Below the pieces are notes generated by a model that saw nothing but the letters and a program-made list of their open reading frames with translations, was not told the DNA's origin and did no database searches. The position numbers were made by a program, and so were the translations under genes. A stretch of DNA of 64,000 nt from Flavobacterium sp. HBTb2-11-1 (lineage in GTDB: Bacteria > Bacteroidota > Bacteroidia > Flavobacteriales > Flavobacteriaceae): NCBI RefSeq assembly GCF_009826975.1, contig NZ_WUMO01000013.1, positions 1-64,000 on the forward strand, written 5' to 3'. Shown piece by piece: positions 26,858-35,452 of this stretch. How positions within the stretch are numbered: the first letter of the stretch is position 1; each line of letters starts with the position of its first letter.

Positions 26858-27072
26858 AAGCTGAATTGGAAACAGATTGATAAACCCTTATTCTAAAATT
26901 GAAGTTGTTTTTTATTTTTTTGAAGTTTGTCTCACTTTTTAATGAGTGGCGCAAAGTTAAAGAAAAAGGAACAGAATAAGGCGTTTAGCTTGTTGTAGAA
27001 TCCGTTAATATTATCTAAAAATTTTGATTTTTATTGTTTGGACTAAAGCATGGTTTTTCAGAATATTCCATC

Positions 27073-27080
27073 TAAATTTG
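27073..27080 (+). promoter_or_regulatory. -7 element abutting the lipoprotein start (possible leaderless mRNA)
   Basis: TAAATTTG matches TAnnTTTG but ends only 4 nt before the ATG at 27085. A transcript from it would begin at or next to the start codon. No TTG lies at -33 spacing, so confidence is limited. Confidence 0.35.
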
Positions 27081-27084
27081 TAAA

Positions 27085-27717
27085 ATGAAGAAAATTCTCG
27101 CTTTATTTTGCTGTATGCTCTTAACAAGCTGTTTTGAGATTACAGAAAGAATCAAACATCACGACGATCAAAGTGGTGAATATATGCTGATGATCGACTT
27201 TTCGAAATCTTGGTTCAAGACCAAATCTGCTATTTGGCTGGAAGAAGTTGATGGCGTAAAAATTCCAAACGAACAAGAAATTACACAGAAATTGGAAGAT
27301 TTTAAATCTAAAGCTTTAAAAATCGACGGAATTTCGAATGTAACAACCAAAACGGATTTTCAGAATTACGTTTTTATCATTAAACTCAATTATGCGAATC
27401 TAAAAGCATTAAATGCGGTTGTAAATACAATCAACAATCAGCGTGATCAGATTCACTTTAGCGGAAGCGGCAAAACCTTTGAAAGAATTGCATCATATCC
27501 AGTTCCGGAAAAAGTGGTAAACGACCCGAAAAAAAAGAAAGATCTGGAGGAAGCCAGCATTATTTCTATTTATACTTTTGATAAAGATATTCTAGCTGTA
27601 GACAATGCAAACAGCAAAATTTCAAAAAATAAAAAAACGGTTTTTTTAAAGCAAAGTATGTACAGCGTATTTAAGAAATCGACCTTAATGAACAATACTA
27701 TCCAATTAACGCCTTAA
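27085..27717 (+). CDS. Hypothetical lipoprotein
   Basis: A 210-residue protein with a clear lipobox (MLLTSC, Cys16). The remainder has mixed alpha/beta content with a lysine-rich stretch (NDPKKKKDLEEASI) around 150. I do not recognise a family. It is followed 5 nt later by another exported protein of unknown function on the same strand, so the two are probably cotranscribed and may act together in the envelope. The lipoprotein signal fixes the start at 27085. Confidence 0.75.
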   Translation: MKKILALFCCMLLTSCFEITERIKHHDDQSGEYMLMIDFSKSWFKTKSAIWLEEVDGVKIPNEQEITQKLEDFKSKALKIDGISNVTTKTDFQNYVFIIKLNYANLKALNAVVNTINNQRDQIHFSGSGKTFERIASYPVPEKVVNDPKKKKDLEEASIISIYTFDKDILAVDNANSKISKNKKTVFLKQSMYSVFKKSTLMNNTIQLTP

Positions 27718-27722
27718 TTTTT

Positions 27723-29597
27723 ATGAAGCAATTTTATACTCTAATTTTTCTATTTGCCGCGTATTTCACTTTTGGACAAGCCAGTCCAGACAAATACGAC
27801 TATTTTGTACAGTTTAACGGAAATCAGCTTTCTAAAAAAGTCAGCATAAACGAAGTGCTGAATCATCCGATATTGACGAAATACATTAGCAAAAAACCTG
27901 ATTTTGATCTTCGCCAATATACTTCGATCATTCAATTAGACCAAAAAATTACGGTTCATGGAAATTTCTTAGATAGTGTTCCGTTTTATCAGGTTACTAT
28001 TCCGATAAAAAACAAAGAAGCTGTGCGACAATATCTGATTGAAAAACAAGGAGCAAATGGAAAGAACAGTACAATTGAAGAATTTGGAAAATATGCTGTT
28101 TTTACACCAAGCGGTTTAAAGAGATCATTTGTCTGGAATGATAATTATTTAGTCATATTTGAATTGACAAAAAGGCTTCCTACTAAGTTTTATGATTCCC
28201 CTGGAGGACCTCCAATTTTAAACGATACTATTGTGGCAACAGAAACGTATGAAGAAACAGCAGTAGAGGCACCGCAAGGATATGAAGTTCCACAAGCGCC
28301 AAATCCTCCAAAAATAGCAGAACCTTCTGTAATGCGTGATGAACCAATGGTAGCTGACGTACCAGCAGGATCAGCAGAGAATGTAGAACAAGATTATTTA
28401 TATGATGGAAATCCGTATGAAGAATATACCGCAGAGCAGGCAGAATTTGATAAAAAACTAGCCGAGCAGCAAAGAGAAATTATAAAAGGCTTATTTGAAA
28501 ATGGTTTTACTGCGCCAAGTTTTTCAAAAATAAATGCTTCGGCAGATATTTCGACTTGGGTAAATTACAGCGGATTGATGTCTAGTTTTTATTCGTTGTA
28601 TAATTATCCTTTGGCATTATTTGGAGGTTATGATAAATACTTGCCTATGCAGAAGAATTTCGGAAATTTTGTAAAAGGCATTAATCTGGATTTTTATTTT
28701 GATAATGATAATGCCCGAATTGAAGAAGTGGTTGAATATGCAGCAGAGATTGCAGCTGTTGTGAGTAAAATTAGCAATAGAAAAATCAACAAAAATATCT
28801 TCAATTATTTCCCTTCGGAAAAAGCATTAGGTTACATTTCATATCACGCCAATACAAAAGCGGCACTTGAAAATTTTCCGTCATTAATGACTGAATTATT
28901 CCAGAATCCGAAATTTGCAAAAGAAGACATTACACTTGTTACAGATCTGATTTCTACAATTGTTGACGAAGAAGCGACAGCAAAGCTTTTTGATGGCGAT
29001 TTAAGCGCTTTTTTATACGATACGAAAGAAGTTGAGGTTATGACTAAAAAGTATGATTATGATGAGAATTATGAAGAAAAAATAACCGAAGAAAAAGTAA
29101 AAAAAGATATTCCGCTTTTTTCTGTAATTTTCACTTCAACGCATCCGACTTTTGGAGATAAATTATTGCAATTGGGCGTTCGCAAAAAAGTGCTGATTCC
29201 AAATGGAAATTCATTCATTATTACAGGCACGAAAGAGTATGGCGATATTTTTATTACGAAAGAGAAAGATGTCGTAATTGTTGCCAATACAAAAGAGTAT
29301 TTTGGAACAGGAAAAGGACCTTTTGCCAAAGATGCTAAGAAAGACTTGAGCAAAAATTACATTTCTGGAAAATTGGATATTGCGCAAACCGTAAAAACAT
29401 TTGGAAAAAATGCAAAAGGTTCAGAATTGGATCGAATGACTAAAATTTCATCTCAGTTTTCAGATATTTCCATAGAATCTCCTAAAAAACTAATTGACAA
29501 TAAATTGAAATTTGTTTTTAAATTGAATTCTTTCAAGTCTGATAAAAATATCATTCTGCAGACATTAGATTTAGCCGAAGAAATGACTTCTAAATAA
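27723..29597 (+). CDS. Hypothetical exported protein, 624 aa
   Basis: A signal peptide (MKQFYTLIFLFAAYFTFGQ) is followed by about 600 residues with no family I can name. An acidic, Pro/Glu-rich linker lies at about 165-240 (EETAVEAPQGYEVPQAPNPP and on), separating an N-terminal ~150-residue domain from a larger C-terminal region. Low-complexity acidic runs such as KYDYDENYEEKITEEK occur near 440. Its start lies 5 nt after the stop of the lipoprotein gene. A large periplasmic or surface protein is likely. Confidence 0.75.
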   Translation: MKQFYTLIFLFAAYFTFGQASPDKYDYFVQFNGNQLSKKVSINEVLNHPILTKYISKKPDFDLRQYTSIIQLDQKITVHGNFLDSVPFYQVTIPIKNKEAVRQYLIEKQGANGKNSTIEEFGKYAVFTPSGLKRSFVWNDNYLVIFELTKRLPTKFYDSPGGPPILNDTIVATETYEETAVEAPQGYEVPQAPNPPKIAEPSVMRDEPMVADVPAGSAENVEQDYLYDGNPYEEYTAEQAEFDKKLAEQQREIIKGLFENGFTAPSFSKINASADISTWVNYSGLMSSFYSLYNYPLALFGGYDKYLPMQKNFGNFVKGINLDFYFDNDNARIEEVVEYAAEIAAVVSKISNRKINKNIFNYFPSEKALGYISYHANTKAALENFPSLMTELFQNPKFAKEDITLVTDLISTIVDEEATAKLFDGDLSAFLYDTKEVEVMTKKYDYDENYEEKITEEKVKKDIPLFSVIFTSTHPTFGDKLLQLGVRKKVLIPNGNSFIITGTKEYGDIFITKEKDVVIVANTKEYFGTGKGPFAKDAKKDLSKNYISGKLDIAQTVKTFGKNAKGSELDRMTKISSQFSDISIESPKKLIDNKLKFVFKLNSFKSDKNIILQTLDLAEEMTSK

Positions 29598-29606
29598 TTG
29601 AAAAAC

Positions 29607-29642
29607 AAAATCCCTGATACGAGAATGTTTCAGGGATTTTTT
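29607..29642. terminator. Bidirectional terminator between convergent genes
   Basis: AAAATCCCTGA pairs with TCAGGGATTTT with A/T runs on both sides. It lies between the 624-aa gene (plus) and the aldolase gene (minus). Confidence 0.85.
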
Positions 29643-29649
29643 ATGTTTT

Positions 29650-30546
29650 CTAAGTAATTGAAGCCTGATAAATGCCTTTAACGGTTTCTTGTAATTCTGC
29701 ATTAAAATCTTCATCCGATTGATCGGCAGTAAGTCCCTCAGACAATGCTCTCGAAAAACTGGCAATCAGTCCGTGGTTTTGTGAGAGTTTTTGATTTGCT
29801 TCTTCACGAGAATATCCGCCAGAAAGGGCTACAACACGAACCACATGCGGATCTGAAATAAGTTCACGGTAAAAATCGTTGACAGTCGGAATCGAAAGTT
29901 TCAGCATTACTTTTACATCTTTATCCAATAAATGAAGCTGTTTTTGAATTTCTTCTTTCAGAATCTGTTCCGACTTTTCCTTATCAGGACTATAAATATC
30001 AACTTCAGGTTCTATAATTGGAATTAAACCTTTGCTGAAAATTTGTTTTCCCACTTCAAATTGCTGTGCAACAATATCTCGTATTCCGTCAGGATTGGCT
30101 TCTTTAATGACAGATCGCATTTTAGTACCAAAAATATTTCGTTCGACTGCTCGATCTAGCAATTCGTTAAAACCAGAAATAGGTTTCATCAGCTGCACGC
30201 CGTTCGCAAGATCCGCAAGCCCTTTATCTACTTTCAGAAAAGGAATAATATGTTTTTTCTCCCATAAATAATCGGCTGTCCATTGTCCATCGATTTTACG
30301 ATCCATTGTATTTTCAAACAAAATAGCACCAAGAATATATTGGCTATCAAAAGCGGGACTTTTAATAATTCTAGTTCTCATTTCATGTACAAGCGTGTAC
30401 ATTTCTTCTTCGTTTGAATATTGATTTTCTTGTATGCCATATTGCAATAAAGCTTTTGGTGTACTGCCACCGCTTTGGTCAAGCGCTGCGATAAATCCTT
30501 TTCCAGAATGCATGAGATTTAATTGTTCTGTATTCCTATTTCCCAT
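29650..30546 (-). CDS. Fructose-bisphosphate aldolase class I
   Basis: A 298-residue class I (Schiff-base) aldolase of the bacterial type. It splits fructose-1,6-bisphosphate into dihydroxyacetone phosphate and glyceraldehyde-3-phosphate. Family blocks visible are GFIAALDQSGGSTPKAL near 17-33, the IIEPEVDIY strand, the probable Schiff-base lysine in VMLKLSIPTV, and the phosphate-binding ALSGGYSREEAN. No metal-binding class II motifs are present. It lies downstream of the DUF4421-type gene with an 82-nt gap. Confidence 0.95.
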   Translation of the reverse strand: MGNRNTEQLNLMHSGKGFIAALDQSGGSTPKALLQYGIQENQYSNEEEMYTLVHEMRTRIIKSPAFDSQYILGAILFENTMDRKIDGQWTADYLWEKKHIIPFLKVDKGLADLANGVQLMKPISGFNELLDRAVERNIFGTKMRSVIKEANPDGIRDIVAQQFEVGKQIFSKGLIPIIEPEVDIYSPDKEKSEQILKEEIQKQLHLLDKDVKVMLKLSIPTVNDFYRELISDPHVVRVVALSGGYSREEANQKLSQNHGLIASFSRALSEGLTADQSDEDFNAELQETVKGIYQASIT

Positions 30547-30628
30547 AATAATGAATTTTAGTTTTTCGTAAATCTCTGTAATTTAAGCATTTTTGTTGGG
30601 CTTTCGGTTTATTTCAGATTAAGATTTC

Positions 30629-31567
30629 TCAAAGGCCAATTTTTTCATTGACCTTATCGTATACTTCTTTTATTTTTTTCGGAGGATCAAATCGGTAACC
30701 GACAGACAATTTTAGAGTAGAAATATTATCATTCAATCGTGGATCTACTTTGTCATCTTGTGCAAAAGCAACTGTGTTGATGCTGGCAAAACCAAAAAAT
30801 CGGTCTTTGTTATAGGCTAGTTTTAAATTGAAGTCAGCTTGGTATAAAGCTGAGGTTTCTTTATCAATAATATTAAGTCCGCCACCCAAAGCAAGTCCGG
30901 CGCCAATTAAAACCCGATCACTAATTACGAAATTGTAAAAATAAGAAGGAGCAAGGGTTAAAACATACATATCTCCAGGTGACGAATCAGGAGTATTTAA
31001 ATCCAGATTGGTATAATAAAAGGAAAATGACGGAATGAAACTTCCAGAACTTTTAGTCTGCCATTCGTTTTGGCTAACCAATGTTTTAAAAGAGAATTTA
31101 TCGTTGAAAACGTAAGAAGTCGATCCGCCAATTTTGGTCGTACGCATGTGCGGCAATTCAGCGGTTATATTATCATCACTAATATAAAATCCTTTTTGAT
31201 TGATAAAGGTAAACGACTGCATCCATTTTTTATAGTAAAAACGGGTATTGAAATTAAAATGCTTGGAATTAGAATCACCTTTATTTCTACCAAGGAATTT
31301 AGGTGCAAAACCAATGGTAACATCAATAATCTTATAATTTATATTAAAACCAATCTGTTCTCTTCGATTCGGAATAAGATTAACATATATTTTAGGTTCG
31401 GTGTTATCTGAAGCAATCTGAAAACTATTAGAAGTATCCAGATAATAAATGCTGGCAGTAATTTTATCGTTGTATGATTTGAAATAGGGGTTTCTTATGG
31501 AATCGTTTTGGGCAAAACATCCAAAAATGTTGATGAAGAATAGGGCGTAAATTAGTTTTAAACGCAT
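30629..31567 (-). CDS. DUF4421-like outer-membrane protein
   Basis: A 312-residue exported protein: the signal peptide ends near CFAQ (residue 20) and is followed by a chain of amphipathic beta strands. YSLYYLDTSNSF-like openings, NINYKIIDVTIGFAPKFLG and the final TLKLSVGYRF are consistent with a small outer-membrane barrel resembling DUF4421. Function unknown. Its ATG lies inside one arm of a 17-bp perfect inverted repeat, so translation may be controlled by RNA structure. Confidence 0.7.
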   Translation of the reverse strand: MRLKLIYALFFINIFGCFAQNDSIRNPYFKSYNDKITASIYYLDTSNSFQIASDNTEPKIYVNLIPNRREQIGFNINYKIIDVTIGFAPKFLGRNKGDSNSKHFNFNTRFYYKKWMQSFTFINQKGFYISDDNITAELPHMRTTKIGGSTSYVFNDKFSFKTLVSQNEWQTKSSGSFIPSFSFYYTNLDLNTPDSSPGDMYVLTLAPSYFYNFVISDRVLIGAGLALGGGLNIIDKETSALYQADFNLKLAYNKDRFFGFASINTVAFAQDDKVDPRLNDNISTLKLSVGYRFDPPKKIKEVYDKVNEKIGL

Positions 31568-31635
31568 AGAAACATAGTTTTTGATTTTCTAATTCACCTC
31601 TAAGATAGGTCTTTAAATCTATGTTTCTATGCGTT
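31561..31635 (-). promoter_or_regulatory. 17-bp perfect inverted repeat covering a start codon
   Basis: AACGCATAGAAACATAG (31561-31577) and CTATGTTTCTATGCGTT (31619-31635) are exact reverse complements separated by 41 nt. In the minus-strand mRNA the second arm contains the AUG of the DUF4421-type gene (31567-31565). The hairpin would hide the start codon in a 17-bp helix when the message reads through from hemF. Confidence 0.65.
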
Positions 31636-31649
31636 CAATAAAATTTATA

Positions 31650-32582
31650 TTATGAAATCCACTCACGCGGATTTGCCAATATAGTAATTAATTTTTCTTC
31701 TTCGCTTCCCGGTTCTGGATGATGGTCGTAAACCCATTGAACATGAGGAGGCAAACTCATTAAAATACTCTCGATTCTTCCGTTGGTTTTTAAACCGAAT
31801 AAAGTTCCTTTGTCATGAACCAAATTGAACTCCACATAACGGCCACGACGGATTTCTTGCCAAGTTCTTTGTTCTGGCGTGTATGGAAGCGTTTTTCTTT
31901 TTTCTACAATTGGCACATAAGCTTCTAGAAAACTATTTCCTACTTCGGTTACAAAATCGTACCAGTTTTCCATAGACATTTGCTTCGCCTGTTCGCTATC
32001 GCTTGGGTGCTCATTTGCTTTACAATAATCAAAGAATAAACCTCCTAAACCGCGAGCTTCGTGACGGTGCGCATTCCAAAAATACGAATCGCATTGTTTT
32101 TTATATTTCGGATAAAAATCTGGATTGTGTTTGTCGCAAGCTGTTTTACACGTTTGGTGAAAGTGTTTTGCATCTTCTTCAAATAAATAGTAAGGAGTTA
32201 AATCCTGTCCACCTCCAAACCATTGTTCGATTACATTTCCTTTTTCATCATACATTTCAAAATATCGCCAATTAGCGTGTACGGTAGGAACCATCGGGTT
32301 TTTTGGATGTAAAACCAAACTTAATCCGCAGGCAAAGAAATCGGCTTCGCCAACGCCAAACATTTTTTGCATGGTTTCTGGAAGTTTTCCGTGAACGGCT
32401 GAAATATTTACACCGCCTTTTTCGAAAACTGCTCCGTTTTCAATAACACGAGTTCTTCCGCCACCGCCTTCTGGACGTTTCCATAAGTCTTCGCGGAATT
32501 TTGCAGTTCCGTCAACAGCTTCTAATCCAGCTACGATTTGGTCTTGTAAATTTTGTATGTAGGCGTAAAATTTGTCTTTCAT
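31650..32582 (-). CDS. hemF: Oxygen-dependent coproporphyrinogen III oxidase
   Basis: A 310-residue enzyme that decarboxylates coproporphyrinogen III to protoporphyrinogen IX using O2. Family blocks are GGGGRTRVIENGAVFEKGGVN near 38-58, the RYFEMYDEKGNV and WFGGGQDLTPYYLFEEDAKHFH region, and the C-terminal RRGRYVEFNLVHDKGT and SLPPHVQW. These fit HemF rather than the radical-SAM HemN. Its start overlaps the preceding GNAT gene by 4 nt, indicating translational coupling. Confidence 0.97.
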   Translation of the reverse strand: MKDKFYAYIQNLQDQIVAGLEAVDGTAKFREDLWKRPEGGGGRTRVIENGAVFEKGGVNISAVHGKLPETMQKMFGVGEADFFACGLSLVLHPKNPMVPTVHANWRYFEMYDEKGNVIEQWFGGGQDLTPYYLFEEDAKHFHQTCKTACDKHNPDFYPKYKKQCDSYFWNAHRHEARGLGGLFFDYCKANEHPSDSEQAKQMSMENWYDFVTEVGNSFLEAYVPIVEKRKTLPYTPEQRTWQEIRRGRYVEFNLVHDKGTLFGLKTNGRIESILMSLPPHVQWVYDHHPEPGSEEEKLITILANPREWIS

Positions 32583-33124
32583 GATTTTATATATTCTGAT
32601 TTTAGAAGTCCGAAGTAAACGGAGTTTTGCAAAGTGCCGTCTCCATTTCTAAATTCCTCCCTTAAAATTCCTTCTTGTTTGAAATTATGCTTTAATGCAA
32701 CTTTCTGGCTTGCGATGTTGATTTCTGAAGTGCAAATGAAAACTTTGTTCAGTATTAATTCGTTGAAACAAAAGTCAAGCGCTTTAGAAACCATTTTTGA
32801 AGTAATTCCTTTTCCCTGATAATCTTCATCAATAAAATAACCAAATTCACATTTAGAAACGTGATAATCGATTGTTTTTATACACAGATAGCCAATCAAA
32901 TTATTCGTTTGGATATCTCGGGCATAAAAATGAAAACCTACTTTATTTTTCTCTTTATCGCAACTTAGCGATAAAAAATTTTGTGCTTTTTCTAGAGTAT
33001 CAGAATTGGAAAGCGTGACAGGAAAAGTTTTGGCAATGTGATTTCGATTCTTGTCAATTAACCTGTAGAATTCCTCAGGAAGAATGTTTTCAATTCGGTC
33101 TGTTTTCCAATCTGTAAAAGTCAT
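32579..33124 (-). CDS. GNAT family N-acetyltransferase (RimJ/RimL-like)
   Basis: A 181-residue GNAT enzyme. The fold is visible in SKCEFGYFIDEDYQGKGITSKMV (acetyl-CoA pyrophosphate loop, Q-G-K-G) and the C-terminal ALKHNFKQEGILREEFRNGDGTLQNSVYFGLL, typical of RimL-type acetyltransferases. The substrate is unknown. It lies between the 125-aa protein (1 nt upstream) and hemF (4-nt overlap). Confidence 0.88.
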   Translation of the reverse strand: MTFTDWKTDRIENILPEEFYRLIDKNRNHIAKTFPVTLSNSDTLEKAQNFLSLSCDKEKNKVGFHFYARDIQTNNLIGYLCIKTIDYHVSKCEFGYFIDEDYQGKGITSKMVSKALDFCFNELILNKVFICTSEINIASQKVALKHNFKQEGILREEFRNGDGTLQNSVYFGLLKSEYIKS

Positions 33125-33125
33125 T

Positions 33126-33503
33126 TTATTTGTTTTTAAGAGATGAAATTTTCGAATTTATTCCAAAAGAAAATACTTTGCTTTCTGATTGGATGTACTG
33201 ATAAAGAGCCAAAGCCTTATCTTCAAAATTATAGTTTTCGTCTTTTGAAAGTTCAATCAGTATATCAGCAAACAATTCCAATTGCTCCCAATCAAAATGA
33301 AGTCGCATTAATAATGTGGTCAAATCTTCATTAGAATAATCGATCAAACTTTCAAAGTTCAATTCGAATTCTTTCAGTTGCTTTTCAAGATCTGATTTTT
33401 GTAAGTCATTCAAAGGATAAGGTACATAAACAAGAGTTCTTAACGTTTTGAGTACGTTATCAATTCTTATTTTTTCTTCGTCTCTTAAACCTTTGTTGAG
33501 CAT
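33126..33503 (-). CDS. Hypothetical protein, 125 aa
   Basis: A soluble, largely helical, acidic protein with no signal peptide. DEEKIRIDNVLKTLRTLVYVPYPLND begins it, and leucine-rich helices follow (FADILIELSKDENYNFEDKALALYQYIQSES). I do not recognise it. It stops 1 nt before the GNAT start, so it belongs to the same transcription unit as GNAT-hemF. Confidence 0.7.
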   Translation of the reverse strand: MLNKGLRDEEKIRIDNVLKTLRTLVYVPYPLNDLQKSDLEKQLKEFELNFESLIDYSNEDLTTLLMRLHFDWEQLELFADILIELSKDENYNFEDKALALYQYIQSESKVFSFGINSKISSLKNK

Positions 33504-33517
33504 GGTTTTCTACATTT

Positions 33518-33618
33518 CCTGCAAGGTTTTCAAAACCTTGTAGGTATCAATTGTGAATTTTTATATTGAATCATCTTGGAAATCTTGACCTATAAGGTTT
33601 TTAGAAAGCCTTGTAGGA
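33518..33618. repeat. REPIN-like doublet 1 (downstream of the RAYT)
   Basis: CCTGCAAGGTTTTCAAAACCTTGTAGGT at 33518-33545 and the degenerate inverse copy ACCTATAAGGTTTTTAGAAAGCCTTGTAGGA at 33588-33618. Each is a near-palindrome and the two face each other. Confidence 0.8.
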
Positions 33619-33627
33619 CAAACGATA

Positions 33628-34191
33628 TTATTCAAAAGTAAACGTTTCGTTTAAAAAATCATTTTTTTGATTATGGCAAAAAATAAAATTATTAAAATCC
33701 CCGAATAAATTTAAAACTTCTGTACGTTCTATTTTAGTTTTTTTATCAGATAAAAATGCTTGAAAAGAAGAAAATCTAAAATTCTTAAAATCTTGATCTA
33801 AATGATGTTTTGGATTTAAATGAACATAAATGACCAATCGTCTCAAATAGTTTTCGTCTGTTAATTTTATTCTTTTAAAATGCTTCTCAAACAAACTGCC
33901 TGTTCTTCCAATTTGTTTGTTAAATGCCTTAGCGTAAGAATTAAATAAGTTAGAAAAGGCCTGCGTAACTTCTTTTTCGTCACTATTTAGCCGAATTACC
34001 AAATGAAAGTGATTTTTCATTAAACAATAAGCAAGAATTGAAATTTTGTTTTCAGTGTATTTCGCTAATTGTTTTAAGAAATAGATTTTGTTTTCTTCAC
34101 TCTCAAATAAATCAGTTCCATTAATTCCACGATTATAAATGTGATAATAACAATCCTTCTCTAAAACTTCCAACCTCATATCCTCATTCAT
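33628..34191 (-). CDS. REP-associated tyrosine transposase (RAYT, Y1_Tnp family)
   Basis: A 187-residue HUH-type single-strand DNA transposase of the REP-associated family. The opening YYHIYNRGINGTDLFE is typical. The metal-binding HUH motif is H61-F-H63 in MKNHFHLVIR, and the catalytic tyrosine is Y122 in IYVHLNP. GRTGSLFEKHFKRI is the conserved block between them. The gene has no IS200 hairpin ends but is enclosed by inverted doublets of a 28-bp palindromic repeat (33518-33618 and 34201-34292), the usual RAYT/REPIN arrangement. It sits between hemE and the 125-aa gene. Confidence 0.92.
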   Translation of the reverse strand: MNEDMRLEVLEKDCYYHIYNRGINGTDLFESEENKIYFLKQLAKYTENKISILAYCLMKNHFHLVIRLNSDEKEVTQAFSNLFNSYAKAFNKQIGRTGSLFEKHFKRIKLTDENYLRRLVIYVHLNPKHHLDQDFKNFRFSSFQAFLSDKKTKIERTEVLNLFGDFNNFIFCHNQKNDFLNETFTFE

Positions 34192-34200
34192 TTCTCACAT

Positions 34201-34292
34201 CCTTCAAGGTTTTCAAAACCTTTTAGGTCTCCTACATCTGTGTTTATTTAACTTTGTAATTTATACCTACAAGGTTTTGGAAACCTTGCAGG
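34201..34292. repeat. REPIN-like doublet 2 (upstream of the RAYT)
   Basis: CCTTCAAGGTTTTCAAAACCTTTTAGGT (34201-34228) and the inverse copy ACCTACAAGGTTTTGGAAACCTTGCAGG (34265-34292), separated by 36 nt, between the RAYT and hemE. Confidence 0.85.
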
Positions 34293-34320
34293 AAAGCCAA
34301 CTGCGACTGAAAACTGAGCA

Positions 34321-35346
34321 CTAATTTCCGTATTCTTTCACCGCGTCAATAAACGCTTTTGCGTGATCTACGGGGATATTAGGTAAAATTCCGTGACCTA
34401 AATTTACTATATATTTATCTTTTCCGAACTCGTCGATCATTTCGTGAACCATTTTCTTGATAGTTGGAATTGGAGAAAGCAATCTTGATGGATCGAAATT
34501 TCCTTGTAAAGTAATGTTTCCGCCAGATAAATAACGTGCGTTTCTTGCCGTACAAGTCCAGTCAACTCCTAGCGCAGAAGCTTTACTTTTACCCATTTCG
34601 CCAAGAGCAAACCAGCACCCTTTTCCGAAAACAATAACTGGAGTAATATCCGCTAAAGCATCAACAATTTGGTTGATGTATTTCCATGAAAATTCCTGAT
34701 AATCGGCAGGAGAAAGCATTCCTCCCCAAGAATCAAAAATCTGAACCGCATTTACTCCTGATTTTACTTTTTCCTTTAAATATAAAATAGTCGTATCTGT
34801 GATTTTTTGTAATAAAGTGTGCGCTGCAACTGGGTTTGAAAAACAAAATCCTTTTGCGGTATCAAAGCTTTTAGAACCTTTTCCTTCAACAGCATAGCAG
34901 AAAATGGTCCAAGGCGAACCTGCGAAACCAATCAATGGAACTTCGTCATTCAACATTTCTTTAGTCAATTTCACAGCGTCAAAAACATAACCTAAAGTTT
35001 CATTTACATGTGGAACAAAAACTTGATTTACTTGTTCCATTGTGCGAATCGGATCTGGAATTATCGGACCTAAATTGTCTTTCAATTCTACATGAATTCC
35101 CATTGCGCGAGGAACAACCAAGATATCTGAGAATAAAATTGCAGCATCTGGAGCAATTCTGCGAATTGGCTGAACGGTGATTTCAGCTGCTAATTCTGGA
35201 GTTTCGCAACGCGTAAAAAAGTCATATTTATCACGAAGTTCTCTAAATTCTGGTAAATATCTTCCCGCTTGACGCATCATCCATACTGGTGGGCGTTGAA
35301 CTGTTTCTCCTTTTAATGCTCTTAAAAATAGGTCGTTTTTTAACAT
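34321..35346 (-). CDS. hemE: Uroporphyrinogen decarboxylase
   Basis: A 341-residue cytoplasmic enzyme converting uroporphyrinogen III to coproporphyrinogen III. The N-terminal signature RPPVWMMRQAGRYLPEFRELR and the second signature GFAGSPWTIFCYAVEG are both present, as are IFDSWGGMLSP and LGHGILPNIP near the end. It follows hemD in the minus-strand hem run after a 106-nt gap filled by a REPIN-like doublet. Confidence 0.98.
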   Translation of the reverse strand: MLKNDLFLRALKGETVQRPPVWMMRQAGRYLPEFRELRDKYDFFTRCETPELAAEITVQPIRRIAPDAAILFSDILVVPRAMGIHVELKDNLGPIIPDPIRTMEQVNQVFVPHVNETLGYVFDAVKLTKEMLNDEVPLIGFAGSPWTIFCYAVEGKGSKSFDTAKGFCFSNPVAAHTLLQKITDTTILYLKEKVKSGVNAVQIFDSWGGMLSPADYQEFSWKYINQIVDALADITPVIVFGKGCWFALGEMGKSKASALGVDWTCTARNARYLSGGNITLQGNFDPSRLLSPIPTIKKMVHEMIDEFGKDKYIVNLGHGILPNIPVDHAKAFIDAVKEYGN

Positions 35347-35361
35347 CTCTTATTTGTTTTT

Positions 35362-35440
35362 CCTGCAAGGTTTTCAAAACCTTGTAGGTATTGTTTGTTG
35401 ATTTATATTTTAACCTACAAGGTTTTGAAAACCTTGCAGG
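35362..35440. repeat. REPIN-like doublet 3 (hemD-hemE gap)
   Basis: CCTGCAAGGTTTTCAAAACCTTGTAGGT (35362-35389) and its exact reverse complement (35413-35440), with a 23-nt AT-rich spacer. It is the best preserved of the three doublets. Confidence 0.9.
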
Positions 35441-35452
35441 ACACTGTAAACA

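Noticed and set aside
33518..35440. Regularly repeated 28-bp units that might be read as a CRISPR array
   Set aside because: The units occur as inverted pairs with variable spacers, enclose a RAYT gene, and lack cas genes or constant spacer length.
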